From the NCBI RefSeq assembly GCF_900113315.1, contig NZ_FOZG01000003.1, forward strand, positions 62,001 to 126,000: DNA of 64,000 bases, written 5' to 3'. Positions 18,588-28,298 of this stretch are shown here, piece by piece. Numbering within the stretch: the first letter of the stretch is position 1; the number at the start of each line of letters is the position of its first letter. Source of the DNA: Sphingomonas jatrophae (GTDB taxonomy: Bacteria; Pseudomonadota; Alphaproteobacteria; Sphingomonadales; Sphingomonadaceae). A program made the position numbers and the translations under genes. A model generated the notes under the pieces. That model was given only the letters and a program-made list of their open reading frames with translations. It was not told the DNA's origin and made no database searches.

Positions 18588-20312
18588 ATGGCGGCATATG
18601 ATCTCGTCCTCCGGCGCGGCACAATCGTCGACGGCAGCGGCGGCGAGCCGTTCAAGGGCGACGTAGCGGTCAAGGACGGGCGCATCGCGGCCGTCGGCAT
18701 GGTCGATGGTGCGGGCGCCGAGGAGATCGACGCGGCGGGTGCGATCGTCACCCCCGGCTTCGTCGATATCCACACCCACTATGACGGCCAGGTCACGTGG
18801 GAGCAGCGGATCGAGCCCTCCTCCTGCCACGGCGTGACTACCGCGGTAATGGGCAATTGCGGCATCGGCTTCGCCCCCTGCCGCCCGCAGGACCGCGACA
18901 GCCTGCTGAAACTGATGGAGGGGGTCGAGGATCTGCCGGAGGCGGTGCTGTCCGCAGGGCTGCCCTGGTCGTGGCAGAGCTTCCCCGATTATCTCGACTT
19001 TGTCGCCAGCCGCCGCTTCGACCTCGACGTCGCGGCGCAGCTGCCGCACGCCGCCCTCCGCGTCTTCGTCATGGGCGAGCGTGCGGTGGCGCGGGAGGAA
19101 GCCACGGAGGAGGATCGCGCGCGCATGGCGGCGGTCGCGTCGGAGGCGATGGCGGCGGGCGCGATCGGCTTCGCCACGTCGCGCACGATCAATCACCGCG
19201 CGAGCGACGGCAATCTCGTCTACACGCTGACCGCGGCGGAGGAGGAACTGGTCGCCATCGGCCGCGCGCTGGGCGACGCCGGGCGCGGCGTGCTCCAAAT
19301 CGTGTCCGACTTCAGCGATCTCGACACGGACCTGCCGATGTTGCGGCGGCTGGCCGAGCAATCGGGGCGCCCGCTGTCGGTTTCTCTGATGCAGCTCCAC
19401 ACCGCGCCGGACCGCTACCGACGCATCCTCGACTGGATCGCCGAGTGCAATGCAGCCGGGCTGGAGGTGCGCGGTCAGGTGAGCGGGCGACCGATCGGCA
19501 TGATGCTGGGCTTCGAACTCAGCTATCATCCGTTCAGCTACACGCCGACGTGGAAGAGCCTGCTCGGCCTGCCCGTCGCCAAGCGGCTGGAGCGGCTGCG
19601 CGATCCCGACGTGCGCGCCGCGATCACCCGCGAGACACCCGATCCCGCCGACTTCATGGGTGCGGACTTCATCCGCAGCTTCGGCCTGATGTATCCGCTC
19701 GGCGACCCGGTCGATTATGAGCCCGCGCCCGGCAGCGATGTCGCCGCCCGCGCCGCCGCGCTCGGCAAGACACCGGCGGAACATGCCTATGACCTCATGC
19801 TCGAGCAGGACGGGCGGGCAGTGCTGATGCTGCCGAGTGTGAATTTCCACGGCGAGAAGCTGGATGCGGCGGAGGAGATGCTGCGTCACCCCAACACCGT
19901 CTATGGCCTCGGCGACGGTGGCGCGCATCTCGGCTTTCTGTGCGATGCCAGCCTGCCGACCTACATGCTCCAGCACTGGACACGCGACCGCAGCCGCGGT
20001 GCGCGGCTCCCGCTGGCCGAGGTGGTGCGCGGCCTCACGGCTCGGCCGGCGGAGGCGGTGCAGCTGAACGATCGCGGCCTGATCGCGCCGGGGCGGCGGG
20101 CCGACCTCAACGTCATCGATCTGGAGCGACTGCGGCTCCACGCACCGCGTGTTCGCTACGATCTGCCCGCAGGTGGTCGGCGGCTGGTGCAGGAAGCGGA
20201 CGGCTACCGCGCCACCATCGTGGCAGGCGTCACGGTGCGACGCGACGGGCGCGCGACAGGGGCTCTGCCCGGCCGGCTGGTGCGGGGCCCACAGCCGGAA
20301 CCCGCACACTGA
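18588..20312 (+). CDS. Amidohydrolase family 3 / N-acyl-D-amino-acid deacylase-like protein
   Basis: A 574-residue metal hydrolase. The N-terminal small beta domain ([20 protein letters not shown]) is followed by the metal-binding [32 protein letters not shown], and a late [16 protein letters not shown] aspartate motif, the layout of D-aminoacylase/N-acyl-D-amino-acid deacylases. These enzymes hydrolyse amide or cyclic amide bonds in the cytoplasm. It lies 3 bp after the first amidohydrolase and 79 bp before a TonB receptor, so the operon pairs two hydrolases with uptake functions. Substrate not known. Confidence 0.88.
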   Translation: MAAYDLVLRRGTIVDGSGGEPFKGDVAVKDGRIAAVGMVDGAGAEEIDAAGAIVTPGFVDIHTHYDGQVTWEQRIEPSSCHGVTTAVMGNCGIGFAPCRPQDRDSLLKLMEGVEDLPEAVLSAGLPWSWQSFPDYLDFVASRRFDLDVAAQLPHAALRVFVMGERAVAREEATEEDRARMAAVASEAMAAGAIGFATSRTINHRASDGNLVYTLTAAEEELVAIGRALGDAGRGVLQIVSDFSDLDTDLPMLRRLAEQSGRPLSVSLMQLHTAPDRYRRILDWIAECNAAGLEVRGQVSGRPIGMMLGFELSYHPFSYTPTWKSLLGLPVAKRLERLRDPDVRAAITRETPDPADFMGADFIRSFGLMYPLGDPVDYEPAPGSDVAARAAALGKTPAEHAYDLMLEQDGRAVLMLPSVNFHGEKLDAAEEMLRHPNTVYGLGDGGAHLGFLCDASLPTYMLQHWTRDRSRGARLPLAEVVRGLTARPAEAVQLNDRGLIAPGRRADLNVIDLERLRLHAPRVRYDLPAGGRRLVQEADGYRATIVAGVTVRRDGRATGALPGRLVRGPQPEPAH

Positions 20313-20391
20313 GAAGGGGGCCGGCGCAGACCGGCAGACGATCGCGCCGGAGCGGCGCTGCACAACGATAAAGAGCAAGAGAGGGGAGAGA

Positions 20392-22689
20392 ATGAGGAAC
20401 AGGATCTTCGCCGCGTCCGCGGCGATGCCGGCTTTGCTGTGCGCCGCACCCGTCCTCGCGCAGAGCAGCGCACCCGACAATGCCGGGGCCAGCGGAACCA
20501 TCCCGGGCACGCCGCCCGCGCCTACCAGCGAAGCAGAGCCCGCACCAACCACGGACGGCGTCGGCGACATCGTCGTCACCGCCCGGCGGCGTGAAGAATC
20601 GCTGCAGAGCGTGCCCGTGGCGATCACCGCCGTGTCCGGACAGGATCTGGAGACGCGCGGCGTCCGCTCGGTCGACGATCTGCAACGGGCCGTTCCCGGC
20701 CTCAACGTGACCGGACAGCGCCGGGATGAGGCGAACTTCTACATTCGTGGGCAGGGCCCGGGCGTGATCAACAGCGGCCAGCGCAATTTCACCAGCGTCG
20801 CCACCTATTTCGCTGAAGTGCCGACCACCATCGGCGGGCCCGGCATCTTCTTCGATCTTGCCAGCGTGCAGGTGCTGAAAGGCCCGCAGGGCACGCTGTT
20901 CGGCCGCAACACGACAGGTGGCGCCGTCCTGTTCGAGCCGGTGGCGCCGGTCGACAGCTTCGAGGGCTATGTCACCGCCCGCGCCGGCAATTACGACTAT
21001 CGCGAGGTCGAAGCCGTGCTCAACGTGCCGGTGATCGACGGCAAGGTGGCGCTCCGCCTCGCCGCCACCGCGGCGAAGCGCGACGGCTTTACCCGCAGCG
21101 TCCTCAGCGGCCAGAAGCTCGACGGACGCGATTACCAGGGCTATCGCGCCTCCCTGCTGCTGACGCCCACCGACGGGCTGCGCAGCCTCACCATCTACGA
21201 CCGGCGCGACAAGGACCAGAGCGGCACCTCCGCCGTGCTGCGCCAGCTCAATCCTGCAGTGGCGACATCGGCTGCGCTGCGCACCTTCTTCGCCACCCAG
21301 CAGGCGCTGGGCCCCCGCCGCACCCAGATCGCCACCCCGCTCTATGACGAGCAGGTCTCGTGGGGCGTGACCAACAAGACCACATGGGAACTCAGCGACA
21401 TGCTGACGCTCAAGAACATCGTCGCCTATCGCCGATACAGGGCGAACGTCGGCAATGATTATGATGGCACGCCCTTCGTCACGATTTCGCAGCTGAACGC
21501 GCAGGGCGGCCGCAAATGGCAGACGGGCCAGAACCAGTTCACCGAGGAGTTCCAGATCCAGGGACAGGTTTCCGCCGCCTCGCTCAACTACATACTCGGC
21601 TATTATCACGAACTGTCAAAGCCCGGCTTCGAGCAGGAGGTGCCGCAGCTGTCGTTCGGCACGCTGGCGCTGCGCCGCAACAGCAATCGCGACGTGAGCG
21701 ACGCGCTGTTCGCCCATGCCGAGATCGACCTGACGCAGGCGCTGCAACTGAGCGGCGGCTTCCGCTATACGTGGGACAAGCGCGATGCGGGCCTGAGCGT
21801 GTTCAACACCGCGGGCGCCTGCACCCAGCGCGTGCCCGCAGGCACCGGGCCTCTCGTCTGCCCCTTCACCGCAACGGGCAAGTTCAAGTCACCGACCTAC
21901 GACGCCACGCTGCAATACAAGCTCGGCGCCGAGATCCTTGCCTATGTCAGCTATCGGCGCGGCTACAAGAGCGGGGGGTTCAACCTGCCCTCGCCCGTCC
22001 AGCAATTCACCGCATACGATCCGGAGAAGGTCGACGATTTCGAGATCGGGCTGAAGGCGGATTGGGACATCGGCGTGCCGCTCCGCACCAACCTGGCCGC
22101 GTTCATCGACAAATATAAGGACATCCAGATCTCGCAGCCCATCACCGTTCCGGGCGTCGGGCTGACATCACTTGTCCAGAATGTCGGCAAGGCGACCAAC
22201 AAGGGCTTCGAATTCGAAGGCACGATCGTGCCGGTCAGGCCCCTGTCGATCAGCGGCTATCTCTCCTATCTCGACGCGCATAGCGACGTGACGGTGCCCG
22301 GCACCGCCGCGATCAAGGGCCGGCAGACCGCGTTCCAGCCGCGCTGGAAATGGGGCGTGAGCGGACGGCTGGCGGTGCCGGTGGCCGAGCAACTGGGCCA
22401 GGTCGCGCTCGCGGCCGACTTCGCCTACCAGGGCAAGGCGACCACCAACGAGACCAATCCCGCGCTCATCGGCAGCTATCCCGGCTATGGCCTGCTCAAC
22501 GCGCGGGTCGAGCTGAACGAGATTGGCGGCAGCAGCGTGGATCTGGCGCTGTTCGCGACCAACCTGACCAACAAGACCTACATTCTGGGCGGCTTTCCGC
22601 TGGCCAGCGCGCTCGGGTACGAGACCGCCTTTTATGGCGAGCCGCGCATGTACGGTGTGTCGGCGCGCGTCAGGTTCGGCGCGCGATGA
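20392..22689 (+). CDS. TonB-dependent outer membrane receptor
   Basis: A 765-residue receptor. The start ATG 20392 follows GAGGGGAGAG and gives signal peptide MRNRIFAASAAMPALLCAAP...VLAQ. The TonB-box/plug region reads VGDIVVTARRREESLQSVPV, then RAVPGLNVTGQRRDEANFYI and VQVLKGPQGTLFGRNTTGGA. The barrel ends with the terminal motif YGVSARVRFGAR. Receptor between two amidohydrolases and an MFS carrier, so probably the outer-membrane entry point for the substrate they process. The terminal residue after VRF is extended by GAR, which is mildly unusual. Confidence 0.93.
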   Translation: MRNRIFAASAAMPALLCAAPVLAQSSAPDNAGASGTIPGTPPAPTSEAEPAPTTDGVGDIVVTARRREESLQSVPVAITAVSGQDLETRGVRSVDDLQRAVPGLNVTGQRRDEANFYIRGQGPGVINSGQRNFTSVATYFAEVPTTIGGPGIFFDLASVQVLKGPQGTLFGRNTTGGAVLFEPVAPVDSFEGYVTARAGNYDYREVEAVLNVPVIDGKVALRLAATAAKRDGFTRSVLSGQKLDGRDYQGYRASLLLTPTDGLRSLTIYDRRDKDQSGTSAVLRQLNPAVATSAALRTFFATQQALGPRRTQIATPLYDEQVSWGVTNKTTWELSDMLTLKNIVAYRRYRANVGNDYDGTPFVTISQLNAQGGRKWQTGQNQFTEEFQIQGQVSAASLNYILGYYHELSKPGFEQEVPQLSFGTLALRRNSNRDVSDALFAHAEIDLTQALQLSGGFRYTWDKRDAGLSVFNTAGACTQRVPAGTGPLVCPFTATGKFKSPTYDATLQYKLGAEILAYVSYRRGYKSGGFNLPSPVQQFTAYDPEKVDDFEIGLKADWDIGVPLRTNLAAFIDKYKDIQISQPITVPGVGLTSLVQNVGKATNKGFEFEGTIVPVRPLSISGYLSYLDAHSDVTVPGTAAIKGRQTAFQPRWKWGVSGRLAVPVAEQLGQVALAADFAYQGKATTNETNPALIGSYPGYGLLNARVELNEIGGSSVDLALFATNLTNKTYILGGFPLASALGYETAFYGEPRMYGVSARVRFGAR

Positions 22690-22696
22690 CCAGCCG

Positions 22697-23914
22697 TTGA
22701 TCGCCCTCCGCAGCGTGCGGCCCCACCGGGGCTGGGCGGTGCTTGCCGTCGCCTTTCTCGCGCAGATGAGCACGATCGGCAGCGTCTCCTACGGCTATGG
22801 CCTGCTGGTCGCGCCGCTGACGCGTGAGTTCGGCATGTCGCGCGCGGACGCCAATGGCGGGTTGATGCTGTTGCTGGTCGGCATGGGGCTCGCCTCGCCG
22901 CTGATCGGGCGGCTGCTCGATCGGGTGCCGGCGCGTCGCGTGATGATGGGGGGCGCGCTGCTTTTCCTGCTGGGTTGCAGTGGCGTCGCCCTGCTGTCGC
23001 TGCTGTGGCAGGTTGCCGCGGCGGCGCTGGTGGTTGCGGCAGGGGCTGCGGCATTGGGGCCGCTGACCGCATCGACGCTGGCGGTACGCTGGTTCCCGGC
23101 GTCCCCTGGCCGTGCGCTCGGCATCGTCGCGGTGTCCTCGTCGGCTGGCGGGCTGGTGATGCTGCCGATGATGGCGCTGTTGCTGGAGGGAGCGGGATGG
23201 CGCGGACTGGTGCTGGCACTTGGCGTGACCATCGGGACCGTGATTACGATCCTCGCGCTCCTGATCGTGCGCGATCCACCGCCGCGCCTCGAGCATAATC
23301 TCTTCACTCCCGAACGCCAGGCCGACCGCCCGGCTGTCGCCGCCCTGTTGCGGACGCGGGACTTCTGGCTGCTGGTGGTCACGCTGGGCGTGGTGCTGGG
23401 CGTCGATCAGGCGCTGCTCGCCAGCCTGATTCCTTACGGCCTCGATCGCGGCTTCGATCCGCTATCGGCCAGCCTGCTGGTGTCGATCATCTCCGGCTCG
23501 GCGATCGGCGGCAAGCTGCTAATCGGCTGGCTTGCCGACATCGTCGATCGGCGGCGGCTCTTCCTTGGCGTCACGTTGCTGACTGCATCGTTCCTGGCCC
23601 TGCTCCTGAGCGGCCCGTCCTTTCCGGTACTGAGTGCCGCCTGCTGTGTAGTCGGGGCGGCAATCGGAGGCACAACCCCGTTGTGGGGGGCCTTGATTGT
23701 CGACCGCTTCGGCGTGCCTGCATATGGCACCGTCATGGGCCTGCTGATTCCGATGCAGATGCCGATCGCGCTCGCCTGCCTGCGCTTGATCGGCCATGTC
23801 TTCGACCGGCATGGCCGCTATGACATGGGCTTCATGGCTTTCGCAATCGCGGTTGCATGCGCGGGCACCGCGATGCTGGCACTTCGGACGCGTGGCGCGA
23901 CTCCGACGCCGTAG
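22697..23914 (+). CDS. MFS transporter
   Basis: A 405-residue carrier with 12 predicted helices. TTG 22697, 7 bp after the receptor stop, gives MIALRSVRPHRGWAVLAVAF; no strong ribosome site is visible and a GTG a few codons later is possible. MFS features are GRLLDRVPARRVMMGGALLF in the 2-3 loop, and a second-half repeat ISGSAIGGKLLIGWLADIVD with RRRLFLG. It resembles the oxalate/formate-antiporter-like MFS branch that carries organic acids. It is the inner-membrane step of the amidohydrolase/TonB operon. Confidence 0.85.
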   Translation: MIALRSVRPHRGWAVLAVAFLAQMSTIGSVSYGYGLLVAPLTREFGMSRADANGGLMLLLVGMGLASPLIGRLLDRVPARRVMMGGALLFLLGCSGVALLSLLWQVAAAALVVAAGAAALGPLTASTLAVRWFPASPGRALGIVAVSSSAGGLVMLPMMALLLEGAGWRGLVLALGVTIGTVITILALLIVRDPPPRLEHNLFTPERQADRPAVAALLRTRDFWLLVVTLGVVLGVDQALLASLIPYGLDRGFDPLSASLLVSIISGSAIGGKLLIGWLADIVDRRRLFLGVTLLTASFLALLLSGPSFPVLSAACCVVGAAIGGTTPLWGALIVDRFGVPAYGTVMGLLIPMQMPIALACLRLIGHVFDRHGRYDMGFMAFAIAVACAGTAMLALRTRGATPTP

Positions 23915-23931
23915 AAGCAATCGCAGTAGCG

Positions 23932-25002
23932 TCAGGCTGCTCCTGCTCGCTCCGCCTGCTCCCAGGCCAGCCTTGCCAGTTCCGGCAGCGTATCCGCGCG
24001 TGCCTTGGCCTGGGCCGAGGCGGCAGTGCCGCGGATTACGCGGCCCTTGATGCCGTGGATGATGGCGGCGAAGCGGAAGAAGTTGAACGCGACGTGATAG
24101 TCGTAGCCGGGCAGGTCGGCGATGCCGCGGCGCGCACAATAGGTCGCGCGATATTCGGCCTCGCTTGGGATGTTGAGCGCGGCGAGATCCGCGCCGCGCA
24201 GCCCGGCCGCGATGTGCGGCGGCATGCGGTACATCATCGCGTGATAGCCGAAATCGAGCCCGGCATGGCCGAGCGTCGACAATTCCCAATCGAGCACCGC
24301 TAGCACGCGCGGCTCGGTTGGGTGAAAGATCATGTTGTCGCAGCGGAAATCGCCATGCACGATCGCCGGATCATCCCCCACGGGCACATGGGCGGGCAGC
24401 CATTCGACGAGACGATCCATATAGGGGTCGCAGCCCGCTTCGGTGTCCTCGCGATACTGGCGCGACCAGCGGGCGATCTGCCGCTGCAGATAGCCCTCCG
24501 TGCGGCCGTAATCGGCTAGCCCCGCCGTGGCGGGATCTATCGAGTGAAGCTGCGCGATCGTGGCGTTCATCGCGTCGAAATAGGCCGGCCGCTCGGCCGT
24601 GGAAACGTCGGGGAAGGTCGCATCCCAGAAGATGCGCCCATCGACCATGTCCATGACGTAGAACCACGTGCCGATCACCGTCTCGTCGGTGCAGAGGCCG
24701 TGGACCTGCGGCACCGGAAACCCCGCGCCGGCGAGCGCCGTCAGCACGCGCGCCTCGCGTTCGACGGCGTGCGCACCCTTCAGCAGCTGGCCGGGAGGCT
24801 TGCGGCGGAGCACATAGCGCCGCTTGGGCGTGGTCAGCAGGTAGGTCGGATTGGATTGCCCACCCTTGAACTGGTTGACCGCGAGCGGACCAGCATAGCC
24901 GACGACGTTCGAGCGCATCCAGCGATCGAGCGCCGCCTCATCGAAGCGCAGGCCCTCGCGGACGGGGGCGACGCCGCTATTCTCCTCGGCGGCGGTGCTC
25001 AT
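23932..25002 (-). CDS. APH-family phosphotransferase (ACAD10/11-type kinase domain)
   Basis: A 356-residue protein-kinase-fold enzyme of the aminoglycoside phosphotransferase family, in the subgroup paired with acyl-CoA dehydrogenases (as in ACAD10/11, where the pair handles 4-hydroxy acids). The ATP-lysine region is RRYVLRRKPPGQLLKGAHAV, the catalytic loop is AIVHGDFRCDNMIF (HGDxxxxN), and the metal aspartate follows in VLAVLDWELSTLGHAGLD. Its start overlaps the ACAD stop by 4 bp, which supports a coupled role: phosphorylation of a hydroxyacyl-CoA for elimination is the known logic of the family; here it is an inference. Confidence 0.88.
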   Translation of the reverse strand: MSTAAEENSGVAPVREGLRFDEAALDRWMRSNVVGYAGPLAVNQFKGGQSNPTYLLTTPKRRYVLRRKPPGQLLKGAHAVEREARVLTALAGAGFPVPQVHGLCTDETVIGTWFYVMDMVDGRIFWDATFPDVSTAERPAYFDAMNATIAQLHSIDPATAGLADYGRTEGYLQRQIARWSRQYREDTEAGCDPYMDRLVEWLPAHVPVGDDPAIVHGDFRCDNMIFHPTEPRVLAVLDWELSTLGHAGLDFGYHAMMYRMPPHIAAGLRGADLAALNIPSEAEYRATYCARRGIADLPGYDYHVAFNFFRFAAIIHGIKGRVIRGTAASAQAKARADTLPELARLAWEQAERAGAA

Positions 25003-26198
25003 GCCTTGTCCCGCCAGTCGCGCTTGATCTTCTTGGCAAGGCTCCAGCGATGCACCTCGGTCGGGCCGTCATAGATGCGGAAGGCGCGGATCTCGCGGAA
25101 CACCGCCTCCACCATCGTGTCGCCGCTGACGCCGGTGCCGCCCATCACCTGCACGCAGCGATCGGCGACGCGCATCAGCGCCTCCGACACCGCGACCTTG
25201 GCCATCGAGCTTTCGACCGTGCCGAGCGCGCCCGTATCGAGCACATCGGCGCACCAGTCGGTGATCAGCTCGGCCTGCTTCAGGTCGATCAGATTGTCGG
25301 CGAGCATGTAGCCGACGCCCTCATGGTCGATCAGCGGCTTGCCGAAGGCGTGGCGGCGATTGGCATAATCGACCGCAATCTCGTTCGCGCGGATGCACGC
25401 GCCCGTCCAGCGCATGCAGTGGGACAGCCGCGCGGGCGACAGGCGGACCTGCGCATAGCGGAAGCCCTCTCCCGGCTCGCCCAGCATCTGGTCGGCAGGC
25501 ACGCGCAACCCTTCGATCGAGATGACCGAGTGGCCGCCCGGCATCGAGCCGTCGATCGTATCCAGCACGCGTTCGATGCGGATTGCGGGATCGGGCAGGT
25601 CGACGAGGAACATGCACGCCCCTGCCCCGTCCGCCTCGGCCGATTTCGCCATGACGATGCCGACCTTGGCGCCCTGCGCGCCGGTGATGAACGCCTTGCG
25701 CCCGTCGATCACCCAGTGATTGCCATCGCGCCGGCACGTCGTCTGCATCATCGACGGATCGGACCCGGCGCCGCCTTCTGCGGCCGGCTCGGTCATGAAG
25801 AAGGCGGAGCGGCCGCGTCCTTCGACCAAGGGCTTCAGGAAGCGCTCCTTGATCTCCGCGCTGCCAACCTTGCCGAGCAGGTACATGTTGCCCTCGTCCG
25901 GCGCGGCGGTGTTGCAGGCGAGCGGGCCGAGCAACGACAGGCCCGTCTTGCGCAGCACCATCGCCGTTTCACGCTGCGTCAGATGGTCGCCATCCGGCAG
26001 GATGTGCGGTGACAGCACGCCCGCCTCGCGCGCCCGCTCCTTCAACTCGACGACGAGATCCTCGAGCGGGCCATGTGCGTCGCGGCGGGGATCACGCTCA
26101 TACGGAATCACCACGTCGCGGACGAAGCGCTCGACCCGCGCGGCGATTTCGGCGCCGCGGCCCGTGGCGGCAGGGTTGGGCGATGGGGCGGTCGTCAC
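24999..26198 (-). CDS. Acyl-CoA dehydrogenase (ACAD10/11-like)
   Basis: A 399-residue FAD enzyme. The opening helix bundle is followed by the FAD-binding FFMTEPAAEGGAGSDPSMMQ and VIDGRKAFITGAQGAKVGIV. In the C-terminal domain are LSHCMRWTGACIRANEIAVD and QVMGGTGVSGDTMVEAVFRE, with the closing RIYDGPTEVHRWSLAKKIKR typical of the ACAD10/11 group. It oxidises an acyl-CoA at the alpha-beta bond. The kinase-fold partner overlaps its 3' end. Gene six of the minus-strand operon starting at 29833. Confidence 0.92.
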   Translation of the reverse strand: MTTAPSPNPAATGRGAEIAARVERFVRDVVIPYERDPRRDAHGPLEDLVVELKERAREAGVLSPHILPDGDHLTQRETAMVLRKTGLSLLGPLACNTAAPDEGNMYLLGKVGSAEIKERFLKPLVEGRGRSAFFMTEPAAEGGAGSDPSMMQTTCRRDGNHWVIDGRKAFITGAQGAKVGIVMAKSAEADGAGACMFLVDLPDPAIRIERVLDTIDGSMPGGHSVISIEGLRVPADQMLGEPGEGFRYAQVRLSPARLSHCMRWTGACIRANEIAVDYANRRHAFGKPLIDHEGVGYMLADNLIDLKQAELITDWCADVLDTGALGTVESSMAKVAVSEALMRVADRCVQVMGGTGVSGDTMVEAVFREIRAFRIYDGPTEVHRWSLAKKIKRDWRDKA

Positions 26199-26227
26199 GG
26201 TCTGGCTCCTGTCATGTGCAGCGCCGG

Positions 26228-26761
26228 TCAGGCGGCAAGGTCGCGCACCGGCTCGCGGCCGTCATAGTCTTCGGCTGCGCGTGCGACGAAATCGTAGAAG
26301 CCTGTCAGCGTGGCCGTGCCCTCGTAGAGTTCGACGAAGTGGCCGTAGCGCGCCACGCCATCCATCATCAAGAAAGGGAAGCCGTCCATCATCTCGGCGT
26401 GCAGCGCGCAGGGCATCCCCGCCGCCTCGAAGCGGGCGGCGGCAGCGGCGAGATCGTCGACGATCAGCGCGATGTGGTGCAGCCCTTCGCCGCCCGACGG
26501 ATAGAGATCGCGGAAGACGGACGCACCGGCATCGTTCTGCTGGACGAACTCGACCATCAGCGCGCCCCACTGGCCATAAGCCGAGCTATGGTCGAGCGTG
26601 CCGGGGCGACCGCGGTAATCCGCGCGCCTGAGCGGGATATGCTCGCTGACGAAGAAGGGGCCAGAGCCGTAGAGCGCCGCATGCCGCGCGGCGGCGGCAC
26701 GCACGTCATTGGTGAAGTAGGCGATCTGCCGCACCGGAAAGTGCGCGAGCGGGTCGCTCAC
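26228..26761 (-). CDS. VOC-superfamily (glyoxalase-fold) protein
   Basis: A 177-residue protein starting at GTG 26761, which overlaps the SDR stop (GTGA). The VOC pattern is visible: a first repeat with QIAYFTNDVRAAAARHAALY where the usual metal His is replaced, then GEGLHHIALIVDDLAAAAAR with a metal His, and VARYGHFVELYEG with the Glu. The loss of one ligand makes it different from standard epimerases or extradiol dioxygenases. A close counterpart lies at 61301 in another operon with the same SDR-VOC order. Function unknown; an isomerase, epimerase or lyase role on a CoA thioester would fit. Confidence 0.8.
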   Translation of the reverse strand: MSDPLAHFPVRQIAYFTNDVRAAAARHAALYGSGPFFVSEHIPLRRADYRGRPGTLDHSSAYGQWGALMVEFVQQNDAGASVFRDLYPSGGEGLHHIALIVDDLAAAAARFEAAGMPCALHAEMMDGFPFLMMDGVARYGHFVELYEGTATLTGFYDFVARAAEDYDGREPVRDLAA

Positions 26762-27510
26762 AAGGTGAGCCCGCCGTCGACGACGAACGACGCGCCCGTG
26801 GCGAACGCCGCCTCGTCGGAAACGAGGAAGGCGACCATCGCGGCAATGTCCGCCGGCTCGCCGAGATGACCGATCGGGTGCGTCTTGACGAGGCCCGCGC
26901 GGAAGGCGGCGACGTCGCCCGTCTGCGCGCCCGCCTTCTCGATCATCGGCCCCTCGATCACGCCGGGGTGCACCGCGTTGCAGCGGATGGCATAGCCCTT
27001 CTCGCCGCAGTGGAGCGCGATCGACTTGGTCATCAGCGTGACGCCCGCCTTGGCGGCATTGTAGGCGACGAGCCAGCTGCTCGCCTTCAGGCCCGAGGCG
27101 GAGGAGATGTTGACAATCGCGCCGCCATCCTCCCGCATGGCGCGCACCGCCGCCTGACAGCCGAGAAAGGTGCCGCACAGATCGATGTCGAGCTCGTGAC
27201 GGAAGGCGGCGTAGCTTACGTCTTCGATCGAGCCGACGGTGGTGATGCCGGCATTGTTGACGAGGATGCCGAGCGGGCCGAAGCGCGCCTTCGTTTCCGC
27301 CACCACGCGGCTCCAGTCGTCCTCGCTGGCCACGTCGTGGCGCATGAACGCACCGCGCGCGAGCCGGCCGGCCGCGACGATCCCGCCCGCTTCGTCGATG
27401 TCGGTCGAGACCACGGTGGCGCCCGCCGCATCCAGCCGCGCGGCGATCGCCAGCCCAAGCCCGGAGGCCGCGCCGGTGACGATCGCGACCTTGCCCTCGA
27501 TCCCCTTCAC
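26758..27510 (-). CDS. Short-chain dehydrogenase/reductase (SDR 1 of operon)
   Basis: A 250-residue classical SDR. NAD(P) motif VTGAASGLGLAIAARLDAAG, acidic residue after strand 2 (VVSTDIDEAGG, NAD-type), NNAG in GILVNNAGITTVGS, catalytic SSASG and YNAAK (residues near 140-160), and the C-terminal GASFVVDGGLTL. GTG 27510 is favoured because GAGGCGG sits five bases upstream and it follows the previous stop; ATG 27543 would overlap that gene by 23 bp and add an unlike leader. Part of a run of four tandem SDRs. Confidence 0.9.
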   Translation of the reverse strand: MKGIEGKVAIVTGAASGLGLAIAARLDAAGATVVSTDIDEAGGIVAAGRLARGAFMRHDVASEDDWSRVVAETKARFGPLGILVNNAGITTVGSIEDVSYAAFRHELDIDLCGTFLGCQAAVRAMREDGGAIVNISSASGLKASSWLVAYNAAKAGVTLMTKSIALHCGEKGYAIRCNAVHPGVIEGPMIEKAGAQTGDVAAFRAGLVKTHPIGHLGEPADIAAMVAFLVSDEAAFATGASFVVDGGLTL

Positions 27511-27520
27511 GGCACCCGCC

Positions 27521-28288
27521 TCAATGCGCGGTGAAGCCGCCATCCACCACCATCGCCGATCCGGTCATGAAGCTGGATGCGGGCGAGCAGAGGTGGACGA
27601 TGCCGGCGGCAATCTCCTCCGGGCGGCCGAGCCGGCCGATCGGATGATCGCGGACGACGCCCTTGCCGGCCTCATCCTTGTCGGTGACGACGCCGAGACG
27701 CACATAAGCGTCGAAGATCTCGTCCAGCATGCCCGTGCCGATGCCGCCGGGATGCATGGAATTGACGCGGATATTGTAGCCGAGCACGCCGAACTCGATC
27801 GCCGCGCACTTGCTGAACAGCGTCACCGCGCCCTTGCTGGTGCAGTAAGCGGACATGAACGCCGCCCCCGTCAGCCCGCCGGTGGAGGACAGGTTGACGA
27901 CGGAGGCGCCACCCTCACGCGTCTTGCCCGCTTCCTTCAGGAGCGGCAGCGTCGCCTTTAGGCTGAGCAGCATGGAATCGACGTTGACGCTCATCTGCCG
28001 GCGCCAGTCGTCCAGGCTGTTCTCCTCGATGGCGCTGATCGTGGCGATGCCGGCATTGTTGACGAGGCAGTCGAGCTTGCCCCAGCGCTCCTGAATCTCG
28101 GCTGCGATGCGCGCCCAGTCCGCCTCGCTCGACACGTCGTGCGCGAGGCGGAGCGTCCCGGCCGAAGGCTCCCGCAGATCGGTCGCGACCACTTCGGCGC
28201 CCTGTGCCAGCAGCGCCTCCACGGTAGCAGAGCCGATGCCGCCGCCCGCGCCCGTCACCAGCGCCACGGCGCCGTCGAACATGCCCAT
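27521..28288 (-). CDS. Short-chain dehydrogenase/reductase (SDR 2 of operon)
   Basis: A 255-residue classical SDR starting at ATG 28288, which has a GAGG site eight bases upstream and begins MGMFDGAVALVTGAGGGIGS. The cofactor acid is in EVVATDLREPSAG (NAD-preferring). It has CLVNNAGIATISA, VVNLSSTGGL and the active-site YCTSK, ending SAMVVDGGFTAH. An insertion of about 15 residues (DEIFDAYVRLGVVTDKDEAG) in the substrate loop distinguishes it from the neighbours, so it probably acts on a different, larger alcohol or ketone. Confidence 0.9.
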   Translation of the reverse strand: MGMFDGAVALVTGAGGGIGSATVEALLAQGAEVVATDLREPSAGTLRLAHDVSSEADWARIAAEIQERWGKLDCLVNNAGIATISAIEENSLDDWRRQMSVNVDSMLLSLKATLPLLKEAGKTREGGASVVNLSSTGGLTGAAFMSAYCTSKGAVTLFSKCAAIEFGVLGYNIRVNSMHPGGIGTGMLDEIFDAYVRLGVVTDKDEAGKGVVRDHPIGRLGRPEEIAAGIVHLCSPASSFMTGSAMVVDGGFTAH

Positions 28289-28298
28289 GATCAGATCC

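Noticed and set aside
18426-20705. A 759-codon open frame on the minus strand across the second amidohydrolase gene
   Set aside because: It is the antisense of a clearly coding amidohydrolase; composition is His/Arg-rich low-complexity typical of GC-rich shadow frames and no family motif is seen.
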